Source of the DNA: Limobrevibacterium gyesilva
Lineage (GTDB): Bacteria; Pseudomonadota; Alphaproteobacteria; Acetobacterales; Acetobacteraceae
Assembly (NCBI RefSeq): GCF_025989185.1
Contig: NZ_JAPDNT010000002.1
Span: forward strand, 124,001-188,000
Reading direction: 5' to 3'
Length of the DNA: 64,000 nt
Under the pieces are notes generated by a model, which ran no database searches, was not told the DNA's origin, and saw nothing but the letters and a program-made list of their open reading frames with translations. The translations under genes and the position numbers were made by a program. Shown piece after piece: positions 33,368 to 44,144 of this stretch (position 1 is the stretch's first letter; each line of letters starts with the position of its first letter).

Positions 33368-35527
33368 ATGGACGCCATTTCGCGCAGCAAGCCGGCCGGT
33401 AGCTCGACCGGCCTGGCATCGGACATAACGGCCCGGAGCGATCCGGCGATCATCCATTCCCGGTTCACGCTCGCCCCGGTCGCGGCGACCACGCCCGGCG
33501 ACACGGCGCCGCCGGAACAGGATGCGGCCAGAGCGCGGTCCGAGCACTATGCCGACCCGGGCGCCGCAACGATCGCCCCGCATGTGGACGTGGCCTATTA
33601 CCGCGCGATCTATCCTGATATCGGCCGCCTGGCGCTCGATCCGGTCACGCATTTCCACGCGCATGGCTGGCGCGAGGGGCGCAACCCGAACAGCTGGTTC
33701 GATACGCGGTACTATCTTGCCGCCAATCCCGACATCGCCGCGGCGGGAATCGATCCGCTGCAGCATTACGTCACCCACGGCCGGGCCGAAGGGCGCCAGC
33801 CGCGCCGGTCCGGCGGCGCGCTGCGGGCGGTCGTGGAGGCCGCGACGCCGCCGAGTGCGCGCCCGCTTGGCTACGATGCCCCGGCTGACGCCGACCGGCT
33901 GGAGGCGCCGGACCTGCATGCGGCCATCGCCGCACGCTGCGTCGGCGCCAACGGGCTGGTGGTCTCGGCCAGTCATGACCGCTACATCGACGTCACCGGC
34001 GGCGTCCAGATCCTGATCGCCGACGAGCAGGCGCTGTTCAACGGCGACCGCTTCGCCTACCTGCACCTTTCGCCTGCGATCGCCCGGCTGACTCTGGACC
34101 CCGGCGGCGACGAGCCGGCCCTGCTGCAGGTGGTGCTCGACGGCCGGTTCCTCGGCCTGGCCACTGGCGAGGCCGTGGCGGCGGCGTTGGCGCTGCTGCC
34201 AGACACGGCGGCGCCGGCGCGGATCTTCACCGTCCATTCCGTGTTCGGGCATCGCTGGCGCGTGCTGGCCGCCGTCGCCGCCGCGCTGCAGGCACGGCAT
34301 AGCTTCTTCTGGCTGCACGACTATGCCTCGCTGTGCGAAGGCTACAACCTGCTGCGCGACGACGCGCTGTTCTGTGGCGCCCCGCCCGAGGACAGCATGG
34401 CCTGCCGGATCTGCGTGTATGGCGGCGAACGGGCGGGCTATCGCGCCGAATTGCGGGCACTGTTCGATGCGGTGCCGTTCCATGTGCTGGCGCCGTCGCC
34501 CGCAGCATTGCAGCTGTGGCTGCGCTCGGCCGGACTGCCGCATCTTTCGGCCCGCGTGCACGCCAACCTCGTGCTGCAGGAGGGCGACGCCGAAGCGCCA
34601 GCGAGCGGGCAGCACCTGCCGGTCCGCGTCGCCTTCGTCGGGTTCCCGATGGCGCACAAGGGCTGGCCCCTGTTCCGCACGCTGGTGGAGCAGGCGCGGA
34701 CCCTTGATGCCTATCGCTTCTACCACCTGTCCATTGCCGAGACGCTGCAGCCCATGGACGGACTCATCGGCGTTCCCGCCCAGGTGGATCGTGACGACCG
34801 TTTCGCCATGGTCGCGGCGCTGGCGGCGCTGCAGATCGACCTCGTGCTGGTGCTGTCGCCGTGGCCGGAGACGTTCTCCTACGTGACTCACGAGGCCTTT
34901 GCGGCAGGAGCCGATGTGGTGGCGCTGGCGTGCGCCGGCAATGTGGCCGACGCCGTGCGCCGGCATGACCGCGGCGTGGTGCTGCGCGATGACGCCGCGC
35001 TGCTGCGCTTCTTCCTTGATCTGCATGCCGTGCGCTATGCGGAGCAGCGTGCGGCCGCAGCCCTCCGTCCCGCACGGCTGCTCGCCTGCGGCACCACCGC
35101 CACGGTCGCCCTGGACGCGCCGGACGGCCCCGATCCGGACCGGTTGGCCACGCCCGACCCGGCGTTGCGCGTCATTGCCGGTGACGCGGTGATCCTGCCG
35201 GCACGCGACGGCGATGGGTGGCGGTTCGCGCTGCCGGCGCAGGCGGGGATCATCCGCCTCGTGTCGCGCAGCGTGGTGCCGGCGCAGCTCTCCTCCGCCG
35301 CGCGCGACCAGCGTCGCCTCGGCGTCGCCGTCGGCCGCCTCATGCTGGATGGGGCGATCGTTCCGCCGGGCGATGCGCGCCGGCTGTCGGGATGGCATGG
35401 CGCCGAGGACGCGTGGGAGTGGACCAGCGGCGACGCGACGCTCGATGCCGGCGAGGCACGCATGCTGGAAGTGACGCTGGCGCGGCTGGCCACGTATTTT
35501 CGTTCACCGCTCGCCGGATCTGGCTGA
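33368..35527 (+). CDS. Glycosyltransferase with N-terminal HY/HF-x3-G-x2-EGR repeats
   Basis: 719 residues. After a low-complexity start, two repeats of about 36 residues occur (73-108 and 109-145): AYYRAIYPDIG, DPVTHFHAHGWREGRNP, then FDTRYYLAANPDIA, DPLQHYVTHGRAEGRQP. This module is widespread at the N-termini of glycosyltransferases. The remainder looks like a GT-B fold: VAFVGFPMAHKGWPLFRTL and the PETFSYVTHEAFAAGADVV donor-site pattern (E-x7-E). There is no signal peptide, so it acts at the cytoplasmic membrane face. The stop is 7 bp before the next glycosyltransferase, so they form one operon. Sugar donor and acceptor unknown. Confidence 0.82.
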   Translation: MDAISRSKPAGSSTGLASDITARSDPAIIHSRFTLAPVAATTPGDTAPPEQDAARARSEHYADPGAATIAPHVDVAYYRAIYPDIGRLALDPVTHFHAHGWREGRNPNSWFDTRYYLAANPDIAAAGIDPLQHYVTHGRAEGRQPRRSGGALRAVVEAATPPSARPLGYDAPADADRLEAPDLHAAIAARCVGANGLVVSASHDRYIDVTGGVQILIADEQALFNGDRFAYLHLSPAIARLTLDPGGDEPALLQVVLDGRFLGLATGEAVAAALALLPDTAAPARIFTVHSVFGHRWRVLAAVAAALQARHSFFWLHDYASLCEGYNLLRDDALFCGAPPEDSMACRICVYGGERAGYRAELRALFDAVPFHVLAPSPAALQLWLRSAGLPHLSARVHANLVLQEGDAEAPASGQHLPVRVAFVGFPMAHKGWPLFRTLVEQARTLDAYRFYHLSIAETLQPMDGLIGVPAQVDRDDRFAMVAALAALQIDLVLVLSPWPETFSYVTHEAFAAGADVVALACAGNVADAVRRHDRGVVLRDDAALLRFFLDLHAVRYAEQRAAAALRPARLLACGTTATVALDAPDGPDPDRLATPDPALRVIAGDAVILPARDGDGWRFALPAQAGIIRLVSRSVVPAQLSSAARDQRRLGVAVGRLMLDGAIVPPGDARRLSGWHGAEDAWEWTSGDATLDAGEARMLEVTLARLATYFRSPLAGSG

Positions 35528-35534
35528 CGCACAC

Positions 35535-36578
35535 ATGGCCGGCACCGTCTGTTTCACCAGCTTCACCTTCGGCTACCTGTCGCGCGCCCGCGTGCTGGCG
35601 CAGACCCTGCGGGCCGCGCATCCGGACTGGACGCTGTGGGCGCTGGTGGTGGACGAGCCGCCGCCGGACCTGGACCTGCATGCCGCTCTCGCGCCGTTCG
35701 ACGCGGTGATGCGGGCCGACGCGCTGGATATCCCGCGCTTCCGCGCCTGGATGTTCAAGCATGACCTGGTGGAGGCCTGCACCGCCGTGAAGGGCGCGAT
35801 GCTCGAAATGCTGCTGCGGCGGGGTGCGGACAAGGTGGTCTATCTGGATCCCGATATCGCCGTATTCCATCCGCTGAGCGGGATCGAGCGGCGGCTGGAC
35901 GACGCCTCCATCGTGCTGACGCCGCACCAGCTCGCAGCGAATGACGGGCTGCCTGCCATGGCGGACAACGAGCTGACGTCGCTGAAATACGGCACCTACA
36001 ATCTCGGCTTCGTCGCCGTGCGCAACGACGACAACGGACGCGCCTTCGCCGCGTGGTGGTCGGCGGTGACCCGGCAGGCGTGCTATGACGATGTCGAGGC
36101 CGGGCTGTTCACCGACCAGAAATACTGCGACCTGGTGCCGGGGCTGTTCGACGGCGTGCATGTGGAGCGCGACCCCGGCTGCAACGTCGCGAGCTGGAAC
36201 CTGAGCCGGCGGAGCCTGGCTTTCGGCGCCGACGGCGCGCTGCTGGTGAACGGCGCGGCGCTGAAATTCTACCATTTCACCAAGATCGGCGGCGTCGGCG
36301 ACACCATGACCGAGCGCTACGGGCGGGACAATGTCGAGGTCTACGAGGTGGTCAACTGGTACAAGCGCGCCGTGGCCGCCAACGGTTTCATCGCGGCGGC
36401 GGAATGGCCGTGGCGCTACGGCCGGTTTGCGTCGGGCGCGCCGGTGCCGCGCCCGGTGCGACTGCTGTGGCGGGCGCGGCCGGATCTGCAGGCCGCGTTC
36501 GACGACCCCTTCGCCGTCACCGGCGACTGCCTGCATGCCTGGCTGCAGCGCGAAATGCCCGCGCTTCTCGCAGGCTGA
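35535..36578 (+). CDS. Glycosyltransferase (GT-A, D-x-D type)
   Basis: 347 residues. VCFTSFTFGYLSRARVLAQTL is a GT8/GT-like start and YLDPDIAVF supplies the D-x-D metal site (D105, D107); YNLGFVAVRNDDNGRAFAAWW and DQKYCDLVPGLFDGVHV are the typical acceptor-side strands, and FYHFTKIGG is the late HxT-like loop. It likely transfers a hexose onto a growing glycan, with the donor undefined. It lies 7 bp downstream of the 719-residue glycosyltransferase and upstream of galE. Confidence 0.88.
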   Translation: MAGTVCFTSFTFGYLSRARVLAQTLRAAHPDWTLWALVVDEPPPDLDLHAALAPFDAVMRADALDIPRFRAWMFKHDLVEACTAVKGAMLEMLLRRGADKVVYLDPDIAVFHPLSGIERRLDDASIVLTPHQLAANDGLPAMADNELTSLKYGTYNLGFVAVRNDDNGRAFAAWWSAVTRQACYDDVEAGLFTDQKYCDLVPGLFDGVHVERDPGCNVASWNLSRRSLAFGADGALLVNGAALKFYHFTKIGGVGDTMTERYGRDNVEVYEVVNWYKRAVAANGFIAAAEWPWRYGRFASGAPVPRPVRLLWRARPDLQAAFDDPFAVTGDCLHAWLQREMPALLAG

Positions 36579-36686
36579 CCCCCAGGCGCAATGATCATGA
36601 CGTGATCGGATCGGCGTTGCGCGCCGCTGCCGCTCACGATACCTGACGCCTGTAGATCCGACACTCGCAAGACGGAGACCGTGCCC

Positions 36687-37676
36687 ATGCCGCGTCGCTT
36701 CCTTGTCACCGGTGGCGCCGGATTCGTCGGCAGCCATCTGGTGGCCGCCCTGCTTGCGCGGGGCGACGACGTCGTGGTGTTCGACAACCTGCGCACCGGC
36801 CATCGGGGCGCGGTGCTGCCTGGCGCCGGCTTCGTGCAGGCGGACCTTGCCGATGCCGGCGCGATCGACGCGATGCTCGCCGGGGGGCGCTGGGACGCCG
36901 TGTTCCACTTCGCTTCGCTGTCGCTCGTCGGCGACAGCATGCGCGAGCCGATGCACTATCTGGCCGAGAACAGCGGCAACGGCCTGCGCCTGATCGATGC
37001 CTGCATCCGCCACGGCGTGACCCGCTTCGTGCTGTCCTCGACGGCGGCGCTGTTCGGCCACCCCGAGCGCATCCCCATCGACGAAGCCGCGCGGATCGAT
37101 CCGGGTTCGCCCTATGGCGAGAGCAAGTGGATGCTGGAGCGGGCGCTGCTCTGGGCCGACCGCATCCATGGCCTGCGCAGCGCGGTGTTGCGCTATTTCA
37201 ATGCCGCGGGCGCCGACCCCGATGGCCGCCTGGGCGAGGACCACCGGCCGGAGACGCATCTGATCCCCCTGGTGATCGACGCGGCCCTCGGGCGGCGGCC
37301 GGAGATCGCCGTGTTCGGCACCGATTACGACACGCCGGACGGCACCTGCATCCGCGACTACATCCATGTGACGGACCTCGCCGATGCGCATCTGCTGGCG
37401 CTGGACCGGCTGGACGGCGGCAGCGTGACCTACAATCTCGGCAGCTCGCACGGGCACTCGGTGCTGGAGGTGATCCGCGCAGTGGAGCGTGTCACCGGCC
37501 GCCCGGTGCCGGTGCGCCTGGCGGGGCGCCGGCCGGGCGACCCGGCGGCGCTGGTGGCTGCCTCCGCGCGCATCGCCCGCGAGACCGGTTGGACGCCGCG
37601 GTTCCAGGAGCTGGATGCGATCGTCCGCACGGCGCTGCGCTGGCGCGAGGCGCATCCGCACGGCTACGCAACATAG
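36687..37676 (+). CDS. galE: UDP-glucose 4-epimerase family protein
   Basis: 329 residues. SDR extended-family epimerase interconverting UDP-glucose and UDP-galactose. Rossmann motif GGAGFVGSH at 9-17, the STAALFG catalytic serine region (about 118-124) and Tyr143-x3-Lys147 (YGESK) are intact; the [14 protein letters not shown] motif is present. ATG at 36687 is preferred because GGAG lies 9 nt upstream; a GTG six bases earlier is too close. Among the glycosyltransferases it should supply an activated galactose-type sugar. Substrate may be an N-acetyl or uronic derivative. Confidence 0.9.
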   Translation: MPRRFLVTGGAGFVGSHLVAALLARGDDVVVFDNLRTGHRGAVLPGAGFVQADLADAGAIDAMLAGGRWDAVFHFASLSLVGDSMREPMHYLAENSGNGLRLIDACIRHGVTRFVLSSTAALFGHPERIPIDEAARIDPGSPYGESKWMLERALLWADRIHGLRSAVLRYFNAAGADPDGRLGEDHRPETHLIPLVIDAALGRRPEIAVFGTDYDTPDGTCIRDYIHVTDLADAHLLALDRLDGGSVTYNLGSSHGHSVLEVIRAVERVTGRPVPVRLAGRRPGDPAALVAASARIARETGWTPRFQELDAIVRTALRWREAHPHGYAT

Positions 37677-37746
37677 CCCCGCGCGGCGGAGTTTCGTGTT
37701 GCGCGAGCACAGGTTCCGGCTACACTGCCGCACCCGCGAAAGTCGC

Positions 37747-37777
37747 GGTATCATGAGCGAAACAACTCAATGATACC
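37747..37777. promoter_or_regulatory. Hairpin in the leader of the large glycosyltransferase gene
   Basis: GGTATCAT ... ATGATACC (8-bp perfect arms) continues inward with GAG/CTC after one bulged A. It lies 71 bp after the galE stop and 68 bp before the next start. It could end the galE transcript or bind a regulator. There is no T tract. The rest of 37677-37844 is non-coding and becomes AT-rich towards the start codon. Confidence 0.3.
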
Positions 37778-37844
37778 CGGTTCTTCGACGCTGTTATTGG
37801 TGATATTAGGCTTGAATTATTAACCGTCGGTCGGAGCCGGGTGA

Positions 37845-40748
37845 ATGACAACCGAGGACTTGGAGCAGATCCTCGCACAGCAGGCGCGGACAAGCCCGTC
37901 GTGGTGCATGTTCGACCACGCGTGGTATCTGCGCGCCTATCCGGATGCACTCGACCAGATCCAGGGCGAGTCGTTCGAGGCGGTCCGGCAGCATTATCTC
38001 GATCATGGCCGCAGCCTCGGCCATTCGCCGAACATGTATTTCGACGAGAAATGGTATCTGCAACGATACCCGGACGTGGCCGATGAAATCGCCGCCGGAT
38101 TCGTGATGTCCGGCTATGAGCATTATTGCAGGATCGGCTACGTCAACCGCTCGCCGCACTGGTTGTATGACGATGATGTTTACGCCCTGTATTCGCCGGA
38201 CCTGACGGATCAGGTCCTGGTCGAGCACCAATGCTTCAATCGGTATGATCACTACATCAAGTCCGGTGGCCGCGAGCAGCGGATTGCGCATCTGCTGTTC
38301 GATCCCGCGACCTATCGCGCCTTCATCGCGCGCGACGGCGAAGGCATGGGGGCGATCGAGGAAGCCGGACCATTCGTCCATTTCCTGCGCCGCGTCTGGT
38401 TCGACCGGATGGACGCGACCACTGCCGTGTATTTCGACCCGGTCTGGTACGTAGAGCAGTACGAGGATGCCCGCGCCGCGCTCGAGCGCCGCGATTATGC
38501 CTGCGCCCTGCACCATTACCTCGCCAGCCCCGACGCCAGGCGGCACGATCCGCGGCCGGAATTCTCCGAAGACTTCTACCTCGCGCAGAACCCGGACATT
38601 GCCGCGTCGGTTCGCGCAGGCGCGCATGTATCGGGGTTCATCGCGTTCCTCAAGGCCGGCGTCTTCGCGTTGCGCCAGCCGTCGCGGGGCATCGACCTGC
38701 GCCGTCACCTCGCCAACCATCCGACGGCGCGCGCCGATATCGAGGCCGGGATCAGCCGCGATGCCTTCGCGCATGTGGTGGCGTTCGGGTATCGCGCCGA
38801 GCCGCCCGCCGCGCCGACGCCGCTGCCGGTTCCCGGCCCCGGCGCTGCGGCGGCGCCACCGCATGAGCCCGCCCGGCTTGCTGCATCGGCGGAGCTGCCC
38901 GCCCCGGCCGGCCTGGGGAGCATCGACTTCTACGGTTTCCTCACCCCGGCGCATGGCTGGATGTTTTCCGGCTGGGTCACGCCGGAGCATGCGTCGCTTG
39001 ATGGGAAAGTCGAGGCAATCGCCTATTTCGAGCAGGGGCAGGTCGCAGGGCCCGCGCTGCTCTCCACCCTCCTGCGTGAGGACCTGGGCGGCAAAGGCGT
39101 CGGCGCCGTTGTCTATCTGGAGGGGCCGGGCCGTCCCATCGGCGACCTTGTCTCGCTGAGCATCTCCTCTGAGGGATCCAGCTGGACCTTGTCACCCGCG
39201 GCCAATGCCGCGTCGCTGCGCGACGCCGAGCTGGCCGTGCCACTGCGGCGCGTGGTCGGGCAGCTGCGGGCCAACCCGTCCAAGGCCGCCATCACCGCCC
39301 TGGCGGGACGACGCGGCTATAGCGGGACGAGCACGCTGGGCGGACTGCATGACCGCGTGTTCGTCGAGATCGACGAGACCATCTTCTGCCCGCCCAACGG
39401 GGTTGCGCTGATCGGCTGGATGCTCGCGAAGCCCGGCGTGGTCAAGGCGATGCGGCTGCAGTCCGGCAGCCATTCGGCGATGCTGCGGCCCGAGCAATTC
39501 GTGCGGATCGACCGGCCGGACGTGCTGAACAGCGTGGGCGCGCAGCACGGCTTCCAGGAGCTGCGCAACGGCTTCATGCTGTACGTGCCGAACGTGTTCC
39601 AGCCGGGCGAGACCAGCTATCTGGAGATCGAGACGGCGCGCGGCGAGATCGGCTATCGCGGCATCACCGAGCCCAAGCTGCAGGGTATGCCGGCCATGCG
39701 CTTCCTGCTCGATCGCTTCGATGTTCGCTACGACGAGCTTGCGCGCGTCTATGACAATGTCATCGGCCCCAGCGTGGCGAGCCTGAACCGCGAGCGGTTG
39801 CGCGACCCGAGCGACCACGAGGTGATCGATTTCGGGCCGCAGCCGGAGGCGCCGGTCCTGTCCGTGATCGTTCCGCTGTATGGCCGGCTGGACTTCATGG
39901 AATACCAGTTCGCCTTCCTGTCGCGCCACGAGGCGGGCATCGCGCACGAGATCATCTATGTTCTCGACGATCCGCCCAGGCAGCGTGAAGCCGAGGTGCT
40001 GGCGGCCTCGATCCATGCGCGCTTCAAGATCCCGTTCCGCCTGGTGCTGCTGCCCCGCAATGTCGGCTACGCGCCAGCGAACAATGTCGGCGTGGCCCTG
40101 GCCCGCGGGCGGTACCTTTGCTTCCTGAACTCCGACGTGTTCCCCGACAGCGACGACTGGATGGAGCGCCTGGTTGCCCGCTTGCAGGACAATCCGTCGC
40201 TCGGCGCCGTCGGTCCGCTGCTGCTGTTCGAGGACCGGTCCGTGCAGCACATGGGCATGATCTTCGAGCCGCTGCCGGAGTTCGGGAACTGGCTGTTCCC
40301 GTTGCACGAGCGCAAGGGGTGGCGGCCGCCGGCGCAGCGCGGGCTGCGGCGTTGCGATGCCATCACCGGCGCCTGCATGGTGCTGGAGCGCCGCGTGGTG
40401 CGCGAACTCGGCGGGTTCGACGAAAGCTTCGCGATCGGGGATTTCGAGGATTCCGATCTGTGCATGAAGCTCGCCGAGATCGGGCTGGAATGCGCGGTCG
40501 ATCTGGACGTGACCATGTTCCATCTGGAGCGGCAGTCGCAGGCCGGCTCCGAGCAGCGCTGGCGCATGAACCTGACGCTGTACAATGCCTGGACGCATGA
40601 TGGCCGCTGGGGCGCGCAGATCCGCGCGCGCCAGGCGCAGCGGGCCGCGATCGCCCCGCAACCGCTCCCCTCGCCTGCCGATATCTCCGCACCGGACGCG
40701 CCCGAGCGCCGCACCAGCGTCACAGTGAAGGACAAGCAACCCGCATGA
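37845..40748 (+). CDS. Multidomain glycosyltransferase (repeat module, beta-sandwich modules, GT2)
   Basis: 967 residues in three parts. Residues about 20-330 hold several repeats like those of the 719-residue enzyme (FDHAWYLRAYPDA ... QHYLDHG; FDEKWYLQRYPDVA ... EHYCRIG; FDPVWYVEQYEDA ... HHYLAS). A Pro/Ala linker leads to two beta-sandwich segments (GWMFSGWVTPEHA near 375; GVALIGWMLAKPG near 525). From about 669 comes a GT2 catalytic domain: LSVIVPLYGR, PRNVGYAPANNVGVALARG, LNSDVFP metal site, DAITGACMVLERRVV and the acidic GDFEDSDLCMKL. GGGTGA immediately precedes the ATG. It overlaps the next gene by 4 bp. Product and acceptor unknown. Confidence 0.85.
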   Translation: MTTEDLEQILAQQARTSPSWCMFDHAWYLRAYPDALDQIQGESFEAVRQHYLDHGRSLGHSPNMYFDEKWYLQRYPDVADEIAAGFVMSGYEHYCRIGYVNRSPHWLYDDDVYALYSPDLTDQVLVEHQCFNRYDHYIKSGGREQRIAHLLFDPATYRAFIARDGEGMGAIEEAGPFVHFLRRVWFDRMDATTAVYFDPVWYVEQYEDARAALERRDYACALHHYLASPDARRHDPRPEFSEDFYLAQNPDIAASVRAGAHVSGFIAFLKAGVFALRQPSRGIDLRRHLANHPTARADIEAGISRDAFAHVVAFGYRAEPPAAPTPLPVPGPGAAAAPPHEPARLAASAELPAPAGLGSIDFYGFLTPAHGWMFSGWVTPEHASLDGKVEAIAYFEQGQVAGPALLSTLLREDLGGKGVGAVVYLEGPGRPIGDLVSLSISSEGSSWTLSPAANAASLRDAELAVPLRRVVGQLRANPSKAAITALAGRRGYSGTSTLGGLHDRVFVEIDETIFCPPNGVALIGWMLAKPGVVKAMRLQSGSHSAMLRPEQFVRIDRPDVLNSVGAQHGFQELRNGFMLYVPNVFQPGETSYLEIETARGEIGYRGITEPKLQGMPAMRFLLDRFDVRYDELARVYDNVIGPSVASLNRERLRDPSDHEVIDFGPQPEAPVLSVIVPLYGRLDFMEYQFAFLSRHEAGIAHEIIYVLDDPPRQREAEVLAASIHARFKIPFRLVLLPRNVGYAPANNVGVALARGRYLCFLNSDVFPDSDDWMERLVARLQDNPSLGAVGPLLLFEDRSVQHMGMIFEPLPEFGNWLFPLHERKGWRPPAQRGLRRCDAITGACMVLERRVVRELGGFDESFAIGDFEDSDLCMKLAEIGLECAVDLDVTMFHLERQSQAGSEQRWRMNLTLYNAWTHDGRWGAQIRARQAQRAAIAPQPLPSPADISAPDAPERRTSVTVKDKQPA

Positions 40749-42064
40749 CTTCGGCAATGCCGCGCAGCATGGTGCCTGCCGCGCCGACCAAGGTTCTGGT
40801 CGCGACTCACAGCCATCCCGCCATCTCCAAGGGCGGCGCCGAGATCGCGGCCTGGCGGCTGTATGAAGCGCTGGCGGCGCAGCCTGGCTGGGACGTCTGG
40901 TTCATGGGCTGCGTGCGCGAGCCCGGCGCCCGGCTGGGCAGCGCCATCACCCAGCCCTTCGGCGACCGGCAGTTCCTGTATGCCTCGTCCAGCTTCGACT
41001 GGTTCAAGTTTTCCAATCTCGACAAGACCTATCCGCGCGAGCTGGAGGCGGTGCTTCGCGACGTAGTGCCGGACATCCTGCACTTCCACCATTACGTCAA
41101 TTTCGGCGTGGAGACCTTCCTGCACATCAAGCGCATCCTGCCCGACAGCCGGATCGTGCTGACGCTGCATGAGTTCCAGGCGATCTGCAACCATTACGGC
41201 CAGATGGTGACGAAGCAGAAGAAGAACCTCTGCTACGAGGCGACGCTGCGTGACTGCAACAAGTGCTTCCCCGAGATCAACAGGGCGGATTTCTTCCTGC
41301 GCAAGGCCTATGTCATGCGCTTCTTCGATCTCGTCGACCACTTCATCTCGCCCAGCCAGTTCCTCGCCGAGCGCTATGTCGCCTGGGGACTTCCGGCCGC
41401 GAAGATGTCGGTGATCGAGAACGTCATAGCACCCGTCGACAACGCCGGGGACAGCACGGTCAAGGACGACACGAACGAGGACGAAGCGGACACCCTCGAC
41501 ATCGGATATTTTGGCCAGATTTCGTTCCTGAAGGGCATTCACGTGCTGCTGGAAGCGGCAGCCATCCTGGAGGATGAGGGGGTGACGAACATCCGGTTCG
41601 ACATCCACGGCGACTATTCCAGCCAGCCGGAGGAGTTCCAGACGGACTTCCTGACCCGGCTGGACAAGGCGGGCCGCAACGTGCGGTTCCATGGCGCCTA
41701 CGACAACCAGCGCGTGGACCGGCTGATGCGCATGGCGGATGCGGTGCTGGTTCCCTCGATCTGGTGGGAGAACTCGCCGGTGGTGATCCAGGAATGCCTG
41801 CGCAACAAGCGGCCGATCATCTGCAGCAATATCGGCGGCATGGCCGAGAAGGTGCGGCCGGGCCAGGACGGTTTCCATTTCCCGGTGGGCAGCGCCGCGG
41901 CGCTGGCGGCGTTGCTGCGTGGCCTGGCCAAGGACCGCAAGAAGCTGACCGCCATCACCAGGACCATGCAGCAGCCGGACCCGCCGCAGGTGACCGCCGC
42001 GAAGCACGTGGCGATCTATGACCGGCTGCTCGCCGGCAGGCCCGCCGCAGATCAGGCGGCCTAG
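40745..42064 (+). CDS. GT4-family glycosyltransferase
   Basis: 439 residues. GT-B fold: N-terminal VLVATHSHPAISKGGAEIAAW, then HFHHYVNFGVETFLHIK, a cysteine pair in the insertion NKCFPEINRADFFLRKAYV (with the NLCYEATLRDCN segment before it), and the donor-binding half with GYFGQISFLKGIHVLLEA and the E-x7-E element WWENSPVVIQECLRNKRPI. A C-terminal helix closes it. The ATG overlaps the stop of the 967-residue protein (ATGA), so the two are co-translated. It is the last gene of the glycan locus; an 11-nt-loop hairpin follows. Confidence 0.9.
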   Translation: MTSAMPRSMVPAAPTKVLVATHSHPAISKGGAEIAAWRLYEALAAQPGWDVWFMGCVREPGARLGSAITQPFGDRQFLYASSSFDWFKFSNLDKTYPRELEAVLRDVVPDILHFHHYVNFGVETFLHIKRILPDSRIVLTLHEFQAICNHYGQMVTKQKKNLCYEATLRDCNKCFPEINRADFFLRKAYVMRFFDLVDHFISPSQFLAERYVAWGLPAAKMSVIENVIAPVDNAGDSTVKDDTNEDEADTLDIGYFGQISFLKGIHVLLEAAAILEDEGVTNIRFDIHGDYSSQPEEFQTDFLTRLDKAGRNVRFHGAYDNQRVDRLMRMADAVLVPSIWWENSPVVIQECLRNKRPIICSNIGGMAEKVRPGQDGFHFPVGSAAALAALLRGLAKDRKKLTAITRTMQQPDPPQVTAAKHVAIYDRLLAGRPAADQAA

Positions 42065-42074
42065 GACCGGCGGA

Positions 42075-42105
42075 AACCTGAAGTTCGCGCTGCGGACTTC
42101 AGGTT
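42075..42105. terminator. Hairpin between the glycan locus and the acyl-CoA operon
   Basis: Perfect 10-bp stem AACCTGAAGT / ACTTCAGGTT around an 11-nt loop, placed between convergent stop codons (42064 and 42110). It is likely a shared terminator. Confidence 0.6.
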
Positions 42106-42109
42106 CGGA

Positions 42110-43275
<1,166 letters not shown>

Positions 43276-43276
<1 letters not shown>

Positions 43277-44124
43277 CAGTTGCCTGCGAAAATCGGCTTC
43301 TTCTTCTCGGCGAACGCGTAGTAGGCGCGGCCGAAATCCTTGGTCTGCATGCAGATCGCCTGGGCCTGCGCTTCGGCTTCCACCGCATCATCGACGGACA
43401 TGCTCCATTCCTGGTGGATGCAGCGCTTGGTCATGGCGTGCGCGAAGGTCGGGCCGTCGGCGATCTGTGCGGCCAGGGCCTGCGCCTCGGTCAGCACGGC
43501 GTCCGACGTGCACAGGCGGTTGTAGAACCCCCAGCGCTCGGCTTCGACCCCGTCCATCGCCCGCCCGGTGTAGAACAGTTCGGCCGCGCGGCCGGCGCCG
43601 ATGATGCGGGGCAGGATGTTGCACGCGCCCATGTCCGCGCCGGCCAGGCCCACCCGCGCGAACAGGAAGGCGACCTTGCTCGACGGGGTGCCCAGGCGCA
43701 GATCCGACGCCATGGCCAGGATGGCGCCGGCGCCGGCGCAGACGCCGTCAATGGCGGAGATGATGGGCTGCGGGCAGGCGCGCATCGCCTTGACCACGTC
43801 GCCGGTCATGCGGGTGAAATCCAGCAGGCCCTGCATGTCGCCGGCTTCCTGCATGCGCACCAGGGGACCGATGATCTCGTGCACGTCGCCGCCCGAGCAG
43901 AAATTGCCGCCCGAGCCGGTGATGACCACCGCTTTCACCGCGTCCGCATATTGCAGTTCTCGGAACAGGTCCCGCAGCTCGGCGTAGCTTTCAAAGGTCA
44001 GCGGGTTCTTCCGCTCCGGGCGGTTGAGCGTGATCGTGGCGACCTTGCCATGCAGCGACCACACGAAGTGCGTGGGCTTCCATGTGGCAAAATTGATGCG
44101 GCCTTTATCGTGCGACAGCGCCAT
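43276..44124 (-). CDS. Enoyl-CoA hydratase/isomerase-family protein (crotonase fold)
   Basis: 282 residues. Oxyanion-hole motif [16 protein letters not shown] and the second loop [18 protein letters not shown] are clear. Compared by eye with rat enoyl-CoA hydratase, the first catalytic Glu (144) position is Ala ([14 protein letters not shown]), while the second (164) is kept (AAELFYTG). Classical hydratase chemistry is thus uncertain; isomerase, thioesterase or decarboxylase activity is possible. It lies between a 51-residue frame and acyl-CoA dehydrogenase in the same operon, pointing to catabolism of an unusual acyl-CoA. Confidence 0.88.
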
Positions 44125-44144
44125 GTCCGAAAACTCCGTGTTGT

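Noticed and set aside
33053-37754. Very long minus-strand frames opposite the glycan locus
   Set aside because: Shadows of the plus-strand glycosyltransferases and galE, with Arg/His-rich translation lacking domains.
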